Source: an uncultured Caryophanales bacterium | GTDB lineage: Bacteria; Bacillota_I; Bacilli_A; Izemoplasmatales; Hujiaoplasmataceae | DNA length: 7,298 nt | Reading direction: 5' to 3' | Assembly (NCBI GenBank): GCA_937958685.1 | Contig: CALGNF010000142.1 | Location: forward strand, 1-7,298 | Shown here: positions 1 to 5,347 of the stretch, one piece after another | Position numbering within the stretch: the stretch's first letter is position 1 | How the letters are laid out: the number at the start of each line of letters is the position of its first letter | Notes under the pieces: model-generated | What the model saw: only the letters and a program-made list of their open reading frames with translations | What the model was told of the DNA's origin: nothing | Databases searched by the model: none | Translations under genes and position numbers: made by a program

Positions 1-42
1 CGTATTCGGTGACTGGAGTTCAGACGTGTGCTCTTCCGATCT
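1..42. other. Illumina adapter at left contig end (artefact)
   Basis: Positions 9-42 match the Illumina TruSeq index/read-2 adapter as I know it, ending in the diagnostic GCTCTTCCGATCT at 30-42. The eight bases before it (CGTATTCG) sit exactly where a sample index would be. This is not genomic DNA. Biological sequence starts at about 43, and the DUF1576 reading frame runs straight up to that junction. Confidence 0.97.
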
Positions 43-1149
43 GATGATGCCGATCAGCGGTCCGTAGCGGCCGGCGATCGGCGCCACGGCCGTGACAAAC
101 AGCAGTGCGATGACCATGCCGACAGAATCCAGCGAGTAATTCGTCAGGGTAACCCCAAGCCAGGCTCCGAACATCACCGGCAGGGAATTGCGCGGGTGTT
201 TGCCGAAAGCGCCGAAACCCATCACCGTCAGGATCCCACCCATTACCGGTCCGTTTATCTTTAAACCCAGCACCAGCAGCGCCGTCACCGAGATATAGCC
301 CATGAGCGCGACATTCAAGAGCGTCGCCGGCAAACCGAAGTCGCGGATGAAGTCGCTGACCAGGCGCCCCGTGCTTTTTAATAGTTTCGGATACTTCCGC
401 AAGACCTGACGGTCAAGGATGAAAGCCGCAAGCAGGCACACGGACGAGAGGATCAAGCTGATCAAAAGCAAAACGCTGTGAGCTTCCTCGCTCGTGGGTC
501 CGCCGAGATTGAGGTCGATCGAGAAACTGTGGAGGATGACGGCGTAGAGCATGGACAACACGCCCATGGCAAAGCCGATGTTGTATAGATTGTAGCCTTT
601 GTGAAACTTGATCGTGTGGGCCGAGAACGCCGGCAACACGAAGCCGGTGAAAACCCCGACCAGAATCCCGGCGGGAATGGCGAAATATAGCGGCCAGTTG
701 GTGCCAAAGATCAGAAAGCTGACGATTGGGCTGATTCCCGTTGAAAAGAGGACGACGATCATGTAAGAGCGGAATTCCAGCCTTTGGGTCCGCGCGTACA
801 GGTAGATACCCAAATAGATTGGCAATGTGTTGAAGATGTTCTTGCCGAAGAAGGAAAAACCGGCGATCGTCAGGACGCCCGCGAATATCGGTCCGGTCAA
901 TTTCAAGTCGAGGCGCTTGATCATCAGATAGTTGAACAAGACAACGGTCATCACATTGAACCATGAAGCTCCGAGTCCGCCGATCCGGATATAGTCCGAA
1001 ATCAGCACGCTCGGACTCTTGAGGATGGCGAGATAGCCGCGAAACACATCTTCAGGAGGACCAAAGAGAAATGTCAAAGTGAAAAGAACCAGAAACAAAA
1101 ACGGTATCATCAATCGCTTTTTGCATAAATCACGAAAATTCACGCCCAT
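43..1149 (-). CDS. DUF1576-family multi-pass membrane protein, 3' end missing
   Basis: I recognise this as a DUF1576-type protein: a bacterial integral membrane family of roughly 400 residues with no established function. From ATG at 1149 the frame stays open for 369 codons to the adapter junction and has no stop codon. It is very hydrophobic, with about nine or ten likely membrane segments (for example near residues 12-30, 60-78, 86-118, 128-150, 155-173, 225-245, 275-297, 302-334 and 342-358). Conserved-looking motifs occur twice: SDYIR and SDFIR, LTGP and INGP, and FGKNIFNTLP and FGKHPRNSLP. GYNLYNIGFAMG follows the first copy. Comparing the copies suggests about 45 C-terminal residues are lost, giving a full length near 415. 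The start is uncertain: the frame is open upstream into the tRNA, and the only purine-rich site (AAAGAAAGG) lies 17 nt before this ATG. GTG at 1239 is an alternative. No clear promoter is visible; the gene may be read from the tRNA-Val(CAC) unit upstream. Confidence 0.88.
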
Positions 1150-1291
1150 GGGTTTAAACCGGCCAACCTTTCTTTGGAAATGATGATGCGGAGGCTGGAA
1201 CTTGGAATGGCGGTTCCGACCGGTGTAGCCGTCAATCACTGCCTGTTGTCGTCCCCGCAACAAAAAAATGTCATCAACGGAAGTGCGAGCC

Positions 1292-1321
1292 AAAGCGCCG
1301 CTGATTGACTTGACAGCGCGC
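1292..1321 (-). terminator. Possible weak terminator after tRNA-Val(CAC)
   Basis: In minus-strand RNA, GCGCGCTG (1321-1314) can pair with CAGCGGCGC (1303-1295) through eight GC-rich pairs and one bulged G, with a 10-nt loop. Only three U residues follow, so termination would be leaky and some readthrough into the DUF1576 gene is plausible. The 5' arm is the same sequence that can pair with the tRNA leader. Confidence 0.4.
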
Positions 1322-1322
1322 C

Positions 1323-1397
1323 TGGTGGAGCCAGAGGGTTTTGAACCCACGACCCCCTGCTCGTGAAGCAGGTGCTCTCCCGCTGAGCTATGGCTCC
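1323..1397 (-). tRNA. tRNA-Val(CAC)
   Basis: This 75-nt sequence folds as a cloverleaf with the CCA end encoded at 1325-1323. The acceptor stem is GGAGCCA/TGGCTCC (perfect), the D arm is GCTC/GAGC, and the anticodon stem is CCTGC/GCAGG. The loop is TTCACGA, so the anticodon is CAC, reading GUG valine codons. The variable region is 5 nt and the T loop is TTCAAAA. The T stem GTGGG/CCCTC contains a U-U mismatch at 50-64, whereas the sister Val(GAC) gene has a G-U pair there. The leader GCGCGCC (1405-1399) is fully complementary to the trailer GGCGCGC (1322-1316), so the precursor can extend its acceptor stem by seven pairs beyond the CCA. Confidence 0.96.
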
Positions 1398-1415
1398 AGG
1401 CGCGCATTGTTCACT

Positions 1416-1436
1416 ATGATTATACAACATAATCAT
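1416..1436. promoter_or_regulatory. Perfect 8-bp dyad over the tRNA-Val(CAC) -10 box
   Basis: ATGATTAT at 1416-1423 is an exact inverted repeat of ATAATCAT at 1429-1436, with a 5-nt spacer. It covers most of the -10 hexamer at 1419-1424, as an operator would. Dyads of this size also arise by chance in AT-rich DNA, so a regulatory role is an inference. Confidence 0.4.
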
Positions 1437-1447
1437 CAATCTGAAAC
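1419..1447 (-). promoter_or_regulatory. Promoter of tRNA-Val(CAC)
   Basis: A perfect TATAAT lies at 1424-1419 on the minus strand. The best -35 candidate at 17-nt spacing is GTTTCA (1447-1442), a weak match to TTGACA. The predicted start near 1412 gives a leader of about 14 nt before the tRNA. It lies just downstream of the terminator of the preceding tRNA gene, which supports independent transcription. Confidence 0.65.
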
Positions 1448-1461
1448 CAAAAAACACCCAG

Positions 1462-1500
1462 AAAAAGAAAAAAGCCCTCAAAAACAAAACTTGAAGGCTT
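1462..1500 (-). terminator. Intrinsic terminator of tRNA-Val(GAC)
   Basis: In minus-strand RNA, AAGCCTTCAA (1500-1491) pairs with TTGAGGGCTT (1481-1472) over ten positions, including one U-G wobble, around a 9-nt loop. A T-rich tract interrupted by C follows (1471-1462). It lies 12 nt past the CCA end of tRNA-Val(GAC), and ends that transcript before the second valine tRNA. Confidence 0.85.
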
Positions 1501-1512
1501 GGCAAGGTCCAG

Positions 1513-1587
1513 TGGTGGAGCCAGAGGGGTTTGAACCCCCGACCCCCTGCACGTCAAGCAGGTGCTCTCCCGCTGAGCTATGACTCC
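1513..1587 (-). tRNA. tRNA-Val(GAC)
   Basis: This 75-nt cloverleaf has an encoded CCA (1515-1513). The acceptor stem is GGAGTCA/TGGCTCC with one U-G pair, the D arm is GCTC/GAGC, and the anticodon stem is CCTGC/GCAGG. The loop is TTGACGT, giving anticodon GAC, which reads GUC and GUU valine codons. The T stem is GGGGG/CCCTC and the T loop is TTCAAAC. It is nearly identical to the neighbouring Val(CAC) gene outside the anticodon loop and a few stem positions, so the two look like a tandem duplication that diverged in anticodon. The leader CAGT (1591-1588) can pair with ACTG just after the tRNA 3' end. Confidence 0.97.
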
Positions 1588-1599
1588 ACTGTAAGCAAT

Positions 1600-1627
1600 A
1601 TTATATCATGGTTTTGCCAAAAAGCAA
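1600..1627 (-). promoter_or_regulatory. Promoter of tRNA-Val(GAC)
   Basis: A perfect TATAAT (1605-1600) is preceded at 16-nt spacing by TTGCTT (1627-1622), which keeps the TTG of the -35 consensus. The start is predicted near 1593, about six bases before the tRNA. The element sits right after the mscS-like gene, where no convincing terminator separates the two, so readthrough from mscS is also possible. Confidence 0.7.
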
Positions 1628-1648
1628 CCAAAAAGTGTCGCGCCCGAA

Positions 1649-2608
1649 TCACTCCTTTTTGGTGTCTTGATTGACGTGGACGACCAGTTGCGGGAAGGGT
1701 ATCTCGATCTTGTTTTTGTCGAAGAGAATCTTCATTTCCCGATTAAGCGCCCGCACAACCGTCTTTTTATCGATTTCCTGGCATCGTCCGACGACGCGGA
1801 TGACGACCGAGGAATCAGCCAGCTTGTCAACTCCCGCATAGAACGGTCCTTCAACGATCTTGGGAATCTGTTTGCCGATCGCCTCCAGATTGCTCTTGAT
1901 GATCGTCTCGACCTTCTCGATATCGGCCCCATAGCCAATGGAAATGTCGCAAATGGCCGGAGATAACGAACTCGAGGAGTTGATCGCCCCGCGAATATCG
2001 GAATTGTTGATGATCTTCACATCGCCATTCAAGTCCTCGAACTTGGTGATTCTGAGACTGATATCTTTTACAATGCCCCGAAAATCACCGATCTGGACGA
2101 TGTCGCCAACCTGGAATTGCTTCTCGAAGATGATGAAAAGCCCGCTGAAAATGTCCTCAATCAGGCTTTGGGCTCCAAAACTGACGGCAAGGCCGATGAT
2201 TCCGGCGCCAGCCAGGAGGGTCGGCGTCTGGACGCCCCAAGAGGAGAGGATCAGAAACGCGGCGATGATCACGGAAAGGTACTTGACGACGCTGCGGAGC
2301 AAATCGCCGATGGTTTCCGAGCGCTGGCCCTTTTTCGTGAAGATGTTGACCAGCAGCAACATGACCTTGTTCAAGATCCAGACGAAGATGATAATCGTCA
2401 GGTTCTCCAACAAGGTGACATAATTGTTGGTGAAAAAGCCAATCAGATTGAAGAACTTACCCACGGAATTGTCGATGATGGTCGCAAATTGCGAGCCTGG
2501 AAAGATGATTCCGGCGAACATGCCGAGAAACAGGCAGACAAAGATGATTGAAGCAACGATGATGATCCTGATTTGTTCCGCTTTGGATTTGGTCTTGAAG
2601 CTGTGCAT
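1649..2608 (-). CDS. MscS-family small-conductance mechanosensitive channel
   Basis: This 319-residue protein has the MscS core: hydrophobic segments near residues 14-36, 63-90 and 107-125, then the pore-lining helix at about 130-150 with the Gly/Ala-rich pattern GAGIIGLAVSFGAQSLIEDI. The cytoplasmic beta domain follows (GDIVQIGDFRGIVKDISLR, about 168-186) and then the alpha/beta cage domain with NSDI near 202. Members open under membrane tension and release solutes during osmotic downshock. The length is usual for the family. ATG at 2608 is preceded by a strong AAAGGGGAGG site 7 nt upstream, which fixes the start. The gene lies 19 nt after the stop of the beta-domain membrane protein, with no promoter between, so the two are almost certainly co-transcribed. 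It ends in a lysine-rich tail and a TGA stop. No good terminator follows. I give no symbol because several MscS paralogue subfamilies look alike. Confidence 0.95.
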   Translation of the reverse strand: MHSFKTKSKAEQIRIIIVASIIFVCLFLGMFAGIIFPGSQFATIIDNSVGKFFNLIGFFTNNYVTLLENLTIIIFVWILNKVMLLLVNIFTKKGQRSETIGDLLRSVVKYLSVIIAAFLILSSWGVQTPTLLAGAGIIGLAVSFGAQSLIEDIFSGLFIIFEKQFQVGDIVQIGDFRGIVKDISLRITKFEDLNGDVKIINNSDIRGAINSSSSLSPAICDISIGYGADIEKVETIIKSNLEAIGKQIPKIVEGPFYAGVDKLADSSVVIRVVGRCQEIDKKTVVRALNREMKILFDKNKIEIPFPQLVVHVNQDTKKE

Positions 2609-2627
2609 TTGTATTCCTCCCCTTTAC

Positions 2628-3956
2628 TTAAGGTCTGATGTTTTCGATGATTACATATCGATAATAATCGGTTTGATTTCGCAAGCCGATCTCGATCCGA
2701 AAATCGGTGAACGAAGGTTTTGCGATCGTGAGGATCGCAGATTTTTCTTCACCGCTTGGCGTGAATCCGCTCTGGCCGCCGCCATAATTGATCTCATCTT
2801 CAGCCTGGATCCAATAAACATAGTAATATGCGATCTGGAAATTATGGTCAGGATCATTGACGGTCAATTCGACTTGATAGTGGGTATCGGTTTCTATGAG
2901 GACGAACGTGTGGGAAAAATTGCCAAGGGTCGTCTCCTCGATCGTGGCCACCGTGGCTGTAATTCTTTCCATCGTGTAAGGATTGGTGTAACTGGCCATC
3001 AGTTCAAGCCGATAGTCCGTCGCCGGCCTCAGTCCGGTGAAGACGACTTCGGTTCCCGAATGATGGTGACCCGAGGTTTCGTCCTGGGGCAACACGCTCT
3101 TTTCTTGAACTTTGCGCGATCCCGTCCACAGGGCGATGGTAAAACTCAAGTTGGAAACCACAGCCGACTCGGGATATAGGTACAGACTGAGGCTGTTAGT
3201 GGTGACCTGGTTCAGCGAATACGAGAAATCGACATTGAGCGGGGTGTGGAATTGGTATATGTCAAGAATCTCTGTCTCATCGTTTTGCCGGGTTCCCTCA
3301 AGGGTCAGGATCACTTTGACATTCTCGTTGGGAATCTCTTCGAGCCTGACCGAGGTCTGTCCGGAAGCGAGGGTGAGTTCCTGACTGTCGTAGACTTCAT
3401 CGCTCCACGGATACATATATCCAGATATCAGGCGAAACTCCTTGAACTCTGTTTCGGGATCGAACAGGTACAATGTGACATCGTAATCGAGGAAGTATGC
3501 GGATGGCTCGGAAACCAATGTTTCCCCGACGATCGCCCCTCCGATTCGAGACAGGGTCTTGAACGATTGCGCATCCAGTGTTTCCAAACCGAAGCCTTTG
3601 TCAGCCTTGATTGCGATCTGGTATGTTGTGTTTGCCCTCAAAGAAGTGATGATCCCTGCGTTTTGACCCAGATCAAGACTGGTTTCGTAGTATTCCATCT
3701 GGTTTTCCACGACCAACTTCAGCGTACCTTCGATGATTGCCGCATCCTCGTCAGTAACTTGGAGGGAATAGATGATCTGGTTGGCGAAGACCTCAAGCCG
3801 CTCAAAGCCGGCTGATGGGCTCCTTGGAACAAACACGACCACCGCCACGACCGCCACGGCGGTGACAGCAAACGAGGTGAACCATGAGCGGATGATCTCC
3901 AGCCGCGTTTTTTGTTTTTCTTTTTCCAAGAGCTCTTTGACTCTGGCCAAGCCCAT
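2628..3956 (-). CDS. Membrane-anchored protein with about four fibronectin-III-like beta domains
   Basis: I do not recognise a named family. From ATG at 3956 the protein has 442 residues. A basic, charged N terminus (about 1-24, KELLEKEKQKTR) is followed by one membrane helix (about 25-43, rich in Val and Ala) and a long, acidic, beta-rich region that should lie outside the cell under the positive-inside rule. That region divides into about four units of 85-105 residues (roughly 50-134, 137-238, 241-343 and 345-442). At least units 1 and 3 carry the fibronectin-III-like signature of a hydrophobic strand, a Leu-x-Pro/Ala-x-Thr-x-Tyr turn (LRANTTYQI, LRPATDYRL) and a closing Thr-rich linker. 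The frame extends upstream to a TTG at 3995, but that codon lies in the promoter spacer, so ATG 3956 is preferred; GTG 3959 is possible. The mscS-like gene follows by 19 nt, suggesting a shared role at the membrane, perhaps as a tether or envelope sensor. No catalytic motif is visible. Confidence 0.75.
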   Translation of the reverse strand: MGLARVKELLEKEKQKTRLEIIRSWFTSFAVTAVAVVAVVVFVPRSPSAGFERLEVFANQIIYSLQVTDEDAAIIEGTLKLVVENQMEYYETSLDLGQNAGIITSLRANTTYQIAIKADKGFGLETLDAQSFKTLSRIGGAIVGETLVSEPSAYFLDYDVTLYLFDPETEFKEFRLISGYMYPWSDEVYDSQELTLASGQTSVRLEEIPNENVKVILTLEGTRQNDETEILDIYQFHTPLNVDFSYSLNQVTTNSLSLYLYPESAVVSNLSFTIALWTGSRKVQEKSVLPQDETSGHHHSGTEVVFTGLRPATDYRLELMASYTNPYTMERITATVATIEETTLGNFSHTFVLIETDTHYQVELTVNDPDHNFQIAYYYVYWIQAEDEINYGGGQSGFTPSGEEKSAILTIAKPSFTDFRIEIGLRNQTDYYRYVIIENIRP

Positions 3957-3976
3957 CACCCCGCATTCTACTTTCA

Positions 3977-4005
3977 ATTTTACTGTGGTCCGCAAGTCAT
4001 ATCAA
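3977..4005 (-). promoter_or_regulatory. Strong sigma-A-like promoter of the beta-domain protein and mscS
   Basis: TTGATA (4005-4000) and TAAAAT (3982-3977) are separated by exactly 17 nt, and each matches consensus at five of six bases. Transcription should begin near 3970, only about 13 nt before ATG 3956. The site lies between the tRNA-Pro terminator and the gene, as expected for a new transcription unit, and rules out the upstream TTG start. Confidence 0.8.
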
Positions 4006-4027
4006 TAACCTGCATAGAAATAATGAA

Positions 4028-4062
4028 ACAAAAAAGCACCGACAGGCGAAACTGTCGATGCT
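4028..4062 (-). terminator. Intrinsic terminator of tRNA-Pro
   Basis: In minus-strand RNA, AGCATCGACAG (4062-4052) pairs with CTGTCGGTGCT (4045-4035) along eleven positions with one U-G wobble. The loop is 6 nt and a run of T follows (4034-4030). It starts 12 nt after the tRNA CCA end. This is a textbook factor-independent terminator. Confidence 0.93.
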
Positions 4063-4074
4063 TGGGCATGCATC

Positions 4075-4151
4075 TGGTCGGAAAGACAGGATTTGAACCT
4101 GCGACCTCTTGGCCCCCAGCCAAGCGCTCTACCAAACTAAGCTACTTCCCG
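4075..4151 (-). tRNA. tRNA-Pro(GGG)
   Basis: This 77-nt cloverleaf has an encoded CCA (4077-4075). The acceptor stem is CGGGAAG/CTTTCCG with the C1-G72 pair typical of bacterial proline tRNAs. The anticodon stem is CTTGG/CCAAG with loop CTGGGGG, so the anticodon is GGG, reading CCC and CCU. The T arm is GCAGG/CCTGT around TTCAAAT. It stands alone between the HD-hydrolase gene and the beta-domain protein gene and has its own terminator. Confidence 0.97.
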
Positions 4152-4159
4152 GCACGTCT

Positions 4160-4165
4160 ATTTTA
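4160..4165 (-). promoter_or_regulatory. Possible -10 element of tRNA-Pro
   Basis: TAAAAT (4165-4160) lies just upstream of tRNA-Pro and would start transcription about two bases before the mature 5' end. No convincing -35 hexamer is found at 16-18 nt. The rest of the gap to the HD gene (4166-4221) holds only a weak GG/AAA-TTT/CC hairpin followed by six T residues, which might end the upstream operon. Confidence 0.4.
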
Positions 4166-4221
4166 CCAAATAGTCGGGAAAAAAGGAAATGTTTTTCACC
4201 AAAATATGCAGCATGTCACGA

Positions 4222-4842
4222 TTAGTCCCCAAATTCGTCCCATTCCCGCAAGAACCGCCGCAGATAACCGGTCAAATACCGGCTTCGGCGTCTGGCAATC
4301 CGCCGACTAGCCTGCAGATTCATCAAATCCTTGAGTTTAAGCAACTTGTCATAGAAATGGGCCAGGGAGGAATCATCATCCGTTTGTCCGCGATAAAGCG
4401 GTCGTTGGTTGCGCCCGCCATAGGCGAAGCACCTGGCGATGCCGATCGCCCCAAGGGCGTCCAGACGGTCCGCGTCCTGGACGATCATCCCTTCGATGGT
4501 GGTCATCTGCTTGCCTGACTTGGTAGCCGAATAGGAACAGTTGCGGGTGATGGAGAGAATCTTTGACCTTGTCTCAGCCGCCATGTCGAGTTCCACAAGC
4601 AATTTCTCCGCCCGCTGGGGATCATGACTGATTTTGACATCCTCCAGATCATGAAGCCAGGCGGCCATAATGGTGATGAAGGGATCGGCTTCAACGCGTC
4701 TTAGCAGCTGTTCGCAGGTGTTTGCCACCCGTTGCGCATGAAAGAAATCATGTCCGGTGGCATCACCGGACATGATGGACTTGACGCGTTTGATGACGGT
4801 ATCCACCATCATCGCCTCCGCTTCCGTCAGCCTCCTATTCAT
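4222..4842 (-). CDS. HD-domain phosphohydrolase, YedJ/YpgQ type
   Basis: This 206-residue protein belongs to the HD superfamily of metal-dependent phosphohydrolases and resembles E. coli YedJ and B. subtilis YpgQ; the latter is known to hydrolyse nucleoside triphosphates to the monophosphate and pyrophosphate. The metal-binding set is intact: H35 in GHDFFHAQRV, H64-D65 in WLHDLED, and D123 in the family-typical QDADRLDALGAIGIAR (122-137). The later AHFYDKLLKL (161-170) also matches the subfamily. It is probably cytoplasmic; the substrate here is unknown. It is the last gene of the channel operon. As drawn it overlaps the stop of the carbonic-anhydrase-like gene by 8 nt, which would allow translational coupling, but no ribosome site precedes that ATG. 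ATG at 4809 (codon 12) has GGAGG 5 nt upstream and may be the true start, giving 195 residues. Confidence 0.92.
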   Translation of the reverse strand: MNRRLTEAEAMMVDTVIKRVKSIMSGDATGHDFFHAQRVANTCEQLLRRVEADPFITIMAAWLHDLEDVKISHDPQRAEKLLVELDMAAETRSKILSITRNCSYSATKSGKQMTTIEGMIVQDADRLDALGAIGIARCFAYGGRNQRPLYRGQTDDDSSLAHFYDKLLKLKDLMNLQASRRIARRRSRYLTGYLRRFLREWDEFGD

Positions 4843-5335
4843 AGGCGTTTGCCATTTTCACGTAGGTGGCGGCGTTTTGGCGGTTCGCCTCGATTTCCGC
4901 AGGAGTCAATGGCCGCACGACCTTGGCAGGGTTTCCTACCGCCAGCATACCTGCAGGGATCGTTTTTCCCGGCGGCACGACACACCCGGCAGCGACCAGG
5001 GCTTGGGTTTCGACGATCGCGCCGTCAAGAATCACGGCCCCCATGCCGATCAGTGCGTCATCGCCGATCGTCGCCGCATGGATGATCGCTCCGTGACCGA
5101 CCGTGACATTGGCGCCGATAAGGGTCGGCAGGCCGGTATTGGTATGGATGACGGCGTTGTCTTGGATGTTGGTGTTTCTGCCGATCGTGACGGGAGCCAT
5201 ATCGCCCCTGACGACGGCATTATACCAGATGTTGACAAACTCATCACAACGGACAGCTCCGGCCACGACAGCGCCCGGAAACACTTTGACTCCGGAAGCG
5301 AGTTCAGGACGGTCATCCCGATATTGAAAGATCAT
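4835..5335 (-). CDS. Gamma-carbonic-anhydrase-family protein (left-handed beta helix)
   Basis: This 166-residue protein is of the YrdA/PaaY/CaiE type. It consists almost entirely of hexapeptide repeats (for example VKVFPGAVVAGAV at 16-28, and IGANVTVGHGAIIHAATIG at 73-91) that form a trimeric left-handed beta helix, then a C-terminal helix (about 144-164). The three metal-binding histidines of gamma carbonic anhydrases are present: H64 in NAVIHTN, and H81 and H86 in VGHGAIIHA. So are the conserved R43-x-D45 and Q58-D59. It could bind zinc or iron and hydrate CO2, but many family members have no measurable activity and other roles are possible. The long acidic loop of the archaeal Cam enzyme is absent. 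ATG at 5335 has GGGAGG 5 nt upstream and follows the channel gene stop by 12 nt, so it is the second gene of that operon. Confidence 0.94.
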   Translation of the reverse strand: MIFQYRDDRPELASGVKVFPGAVVAGAVRCDEFVNIWYNAVVRGDMAPVTIGRNTNIQDNAVIHTNTGLPTLIGANVTVGHGAIIHAATIGDDALIGMGAVILDGAIVETQALVAAGCVVPPGKTIPAGMLAVGNPAKVVRPLTPAEIEANRQNAATYVKMANAYE

Positions 5336-5347
5336 GTTGGCCTCCCA

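Noticed and set aside
28..264. A 78-residue plus-strand frame at the left end
   Set aside because: It starts inside the adapter and is antisense to the DUF1576 gene.
413..964. A 183-residue minus-strand open frame and an 81-residue frame at 462-707
   Set aside because: Both overlap the 369-codon DUF1576 frame in other phases. Their translations are Arg/His/Pro-rich and low in hydrophobic pattern, as shadow frames usually are.
1151..1160. Palindrome GGTTTAAACC next to the DUF1576 start
   Set aside because: A 10-bp palindrome is expected several times by chance in a window this size, and nothing links it to a promoter.
1236..1505. Small frames running through the two valine tRNA genes on both strands
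   Set aside because: The sequence is explained by tRNAs, promoters and a terminator. The translations include tRNA-derived peptides often misannotated as proteins (for example GAIAQRESTCFTSRGSWVQ).
1612..1632. Hairpin GGTT(T)GC/GCAACC after mscS as its terminator
   Set aside because: The stem is short and bulged, no T-run follows it, and it overlaps the -35 region of the valine tRNA promoter.
1938..3815. Several long plus-strand open frames opposite mscS and the beta-domain gene (for example 1938-2423, 2424-3179 and 3246-3815)
   Set aside because: They lie antisense to well-supported genes and show no family motif or consistent ribosome site.
3957..3995. TTG at 3995 as the start of the beta-domain protein
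   Set aside because: It lies between the -35 and -10 boxes of the promoter, upstream of the predicted mRNA start, and lacks a good ribosome site.
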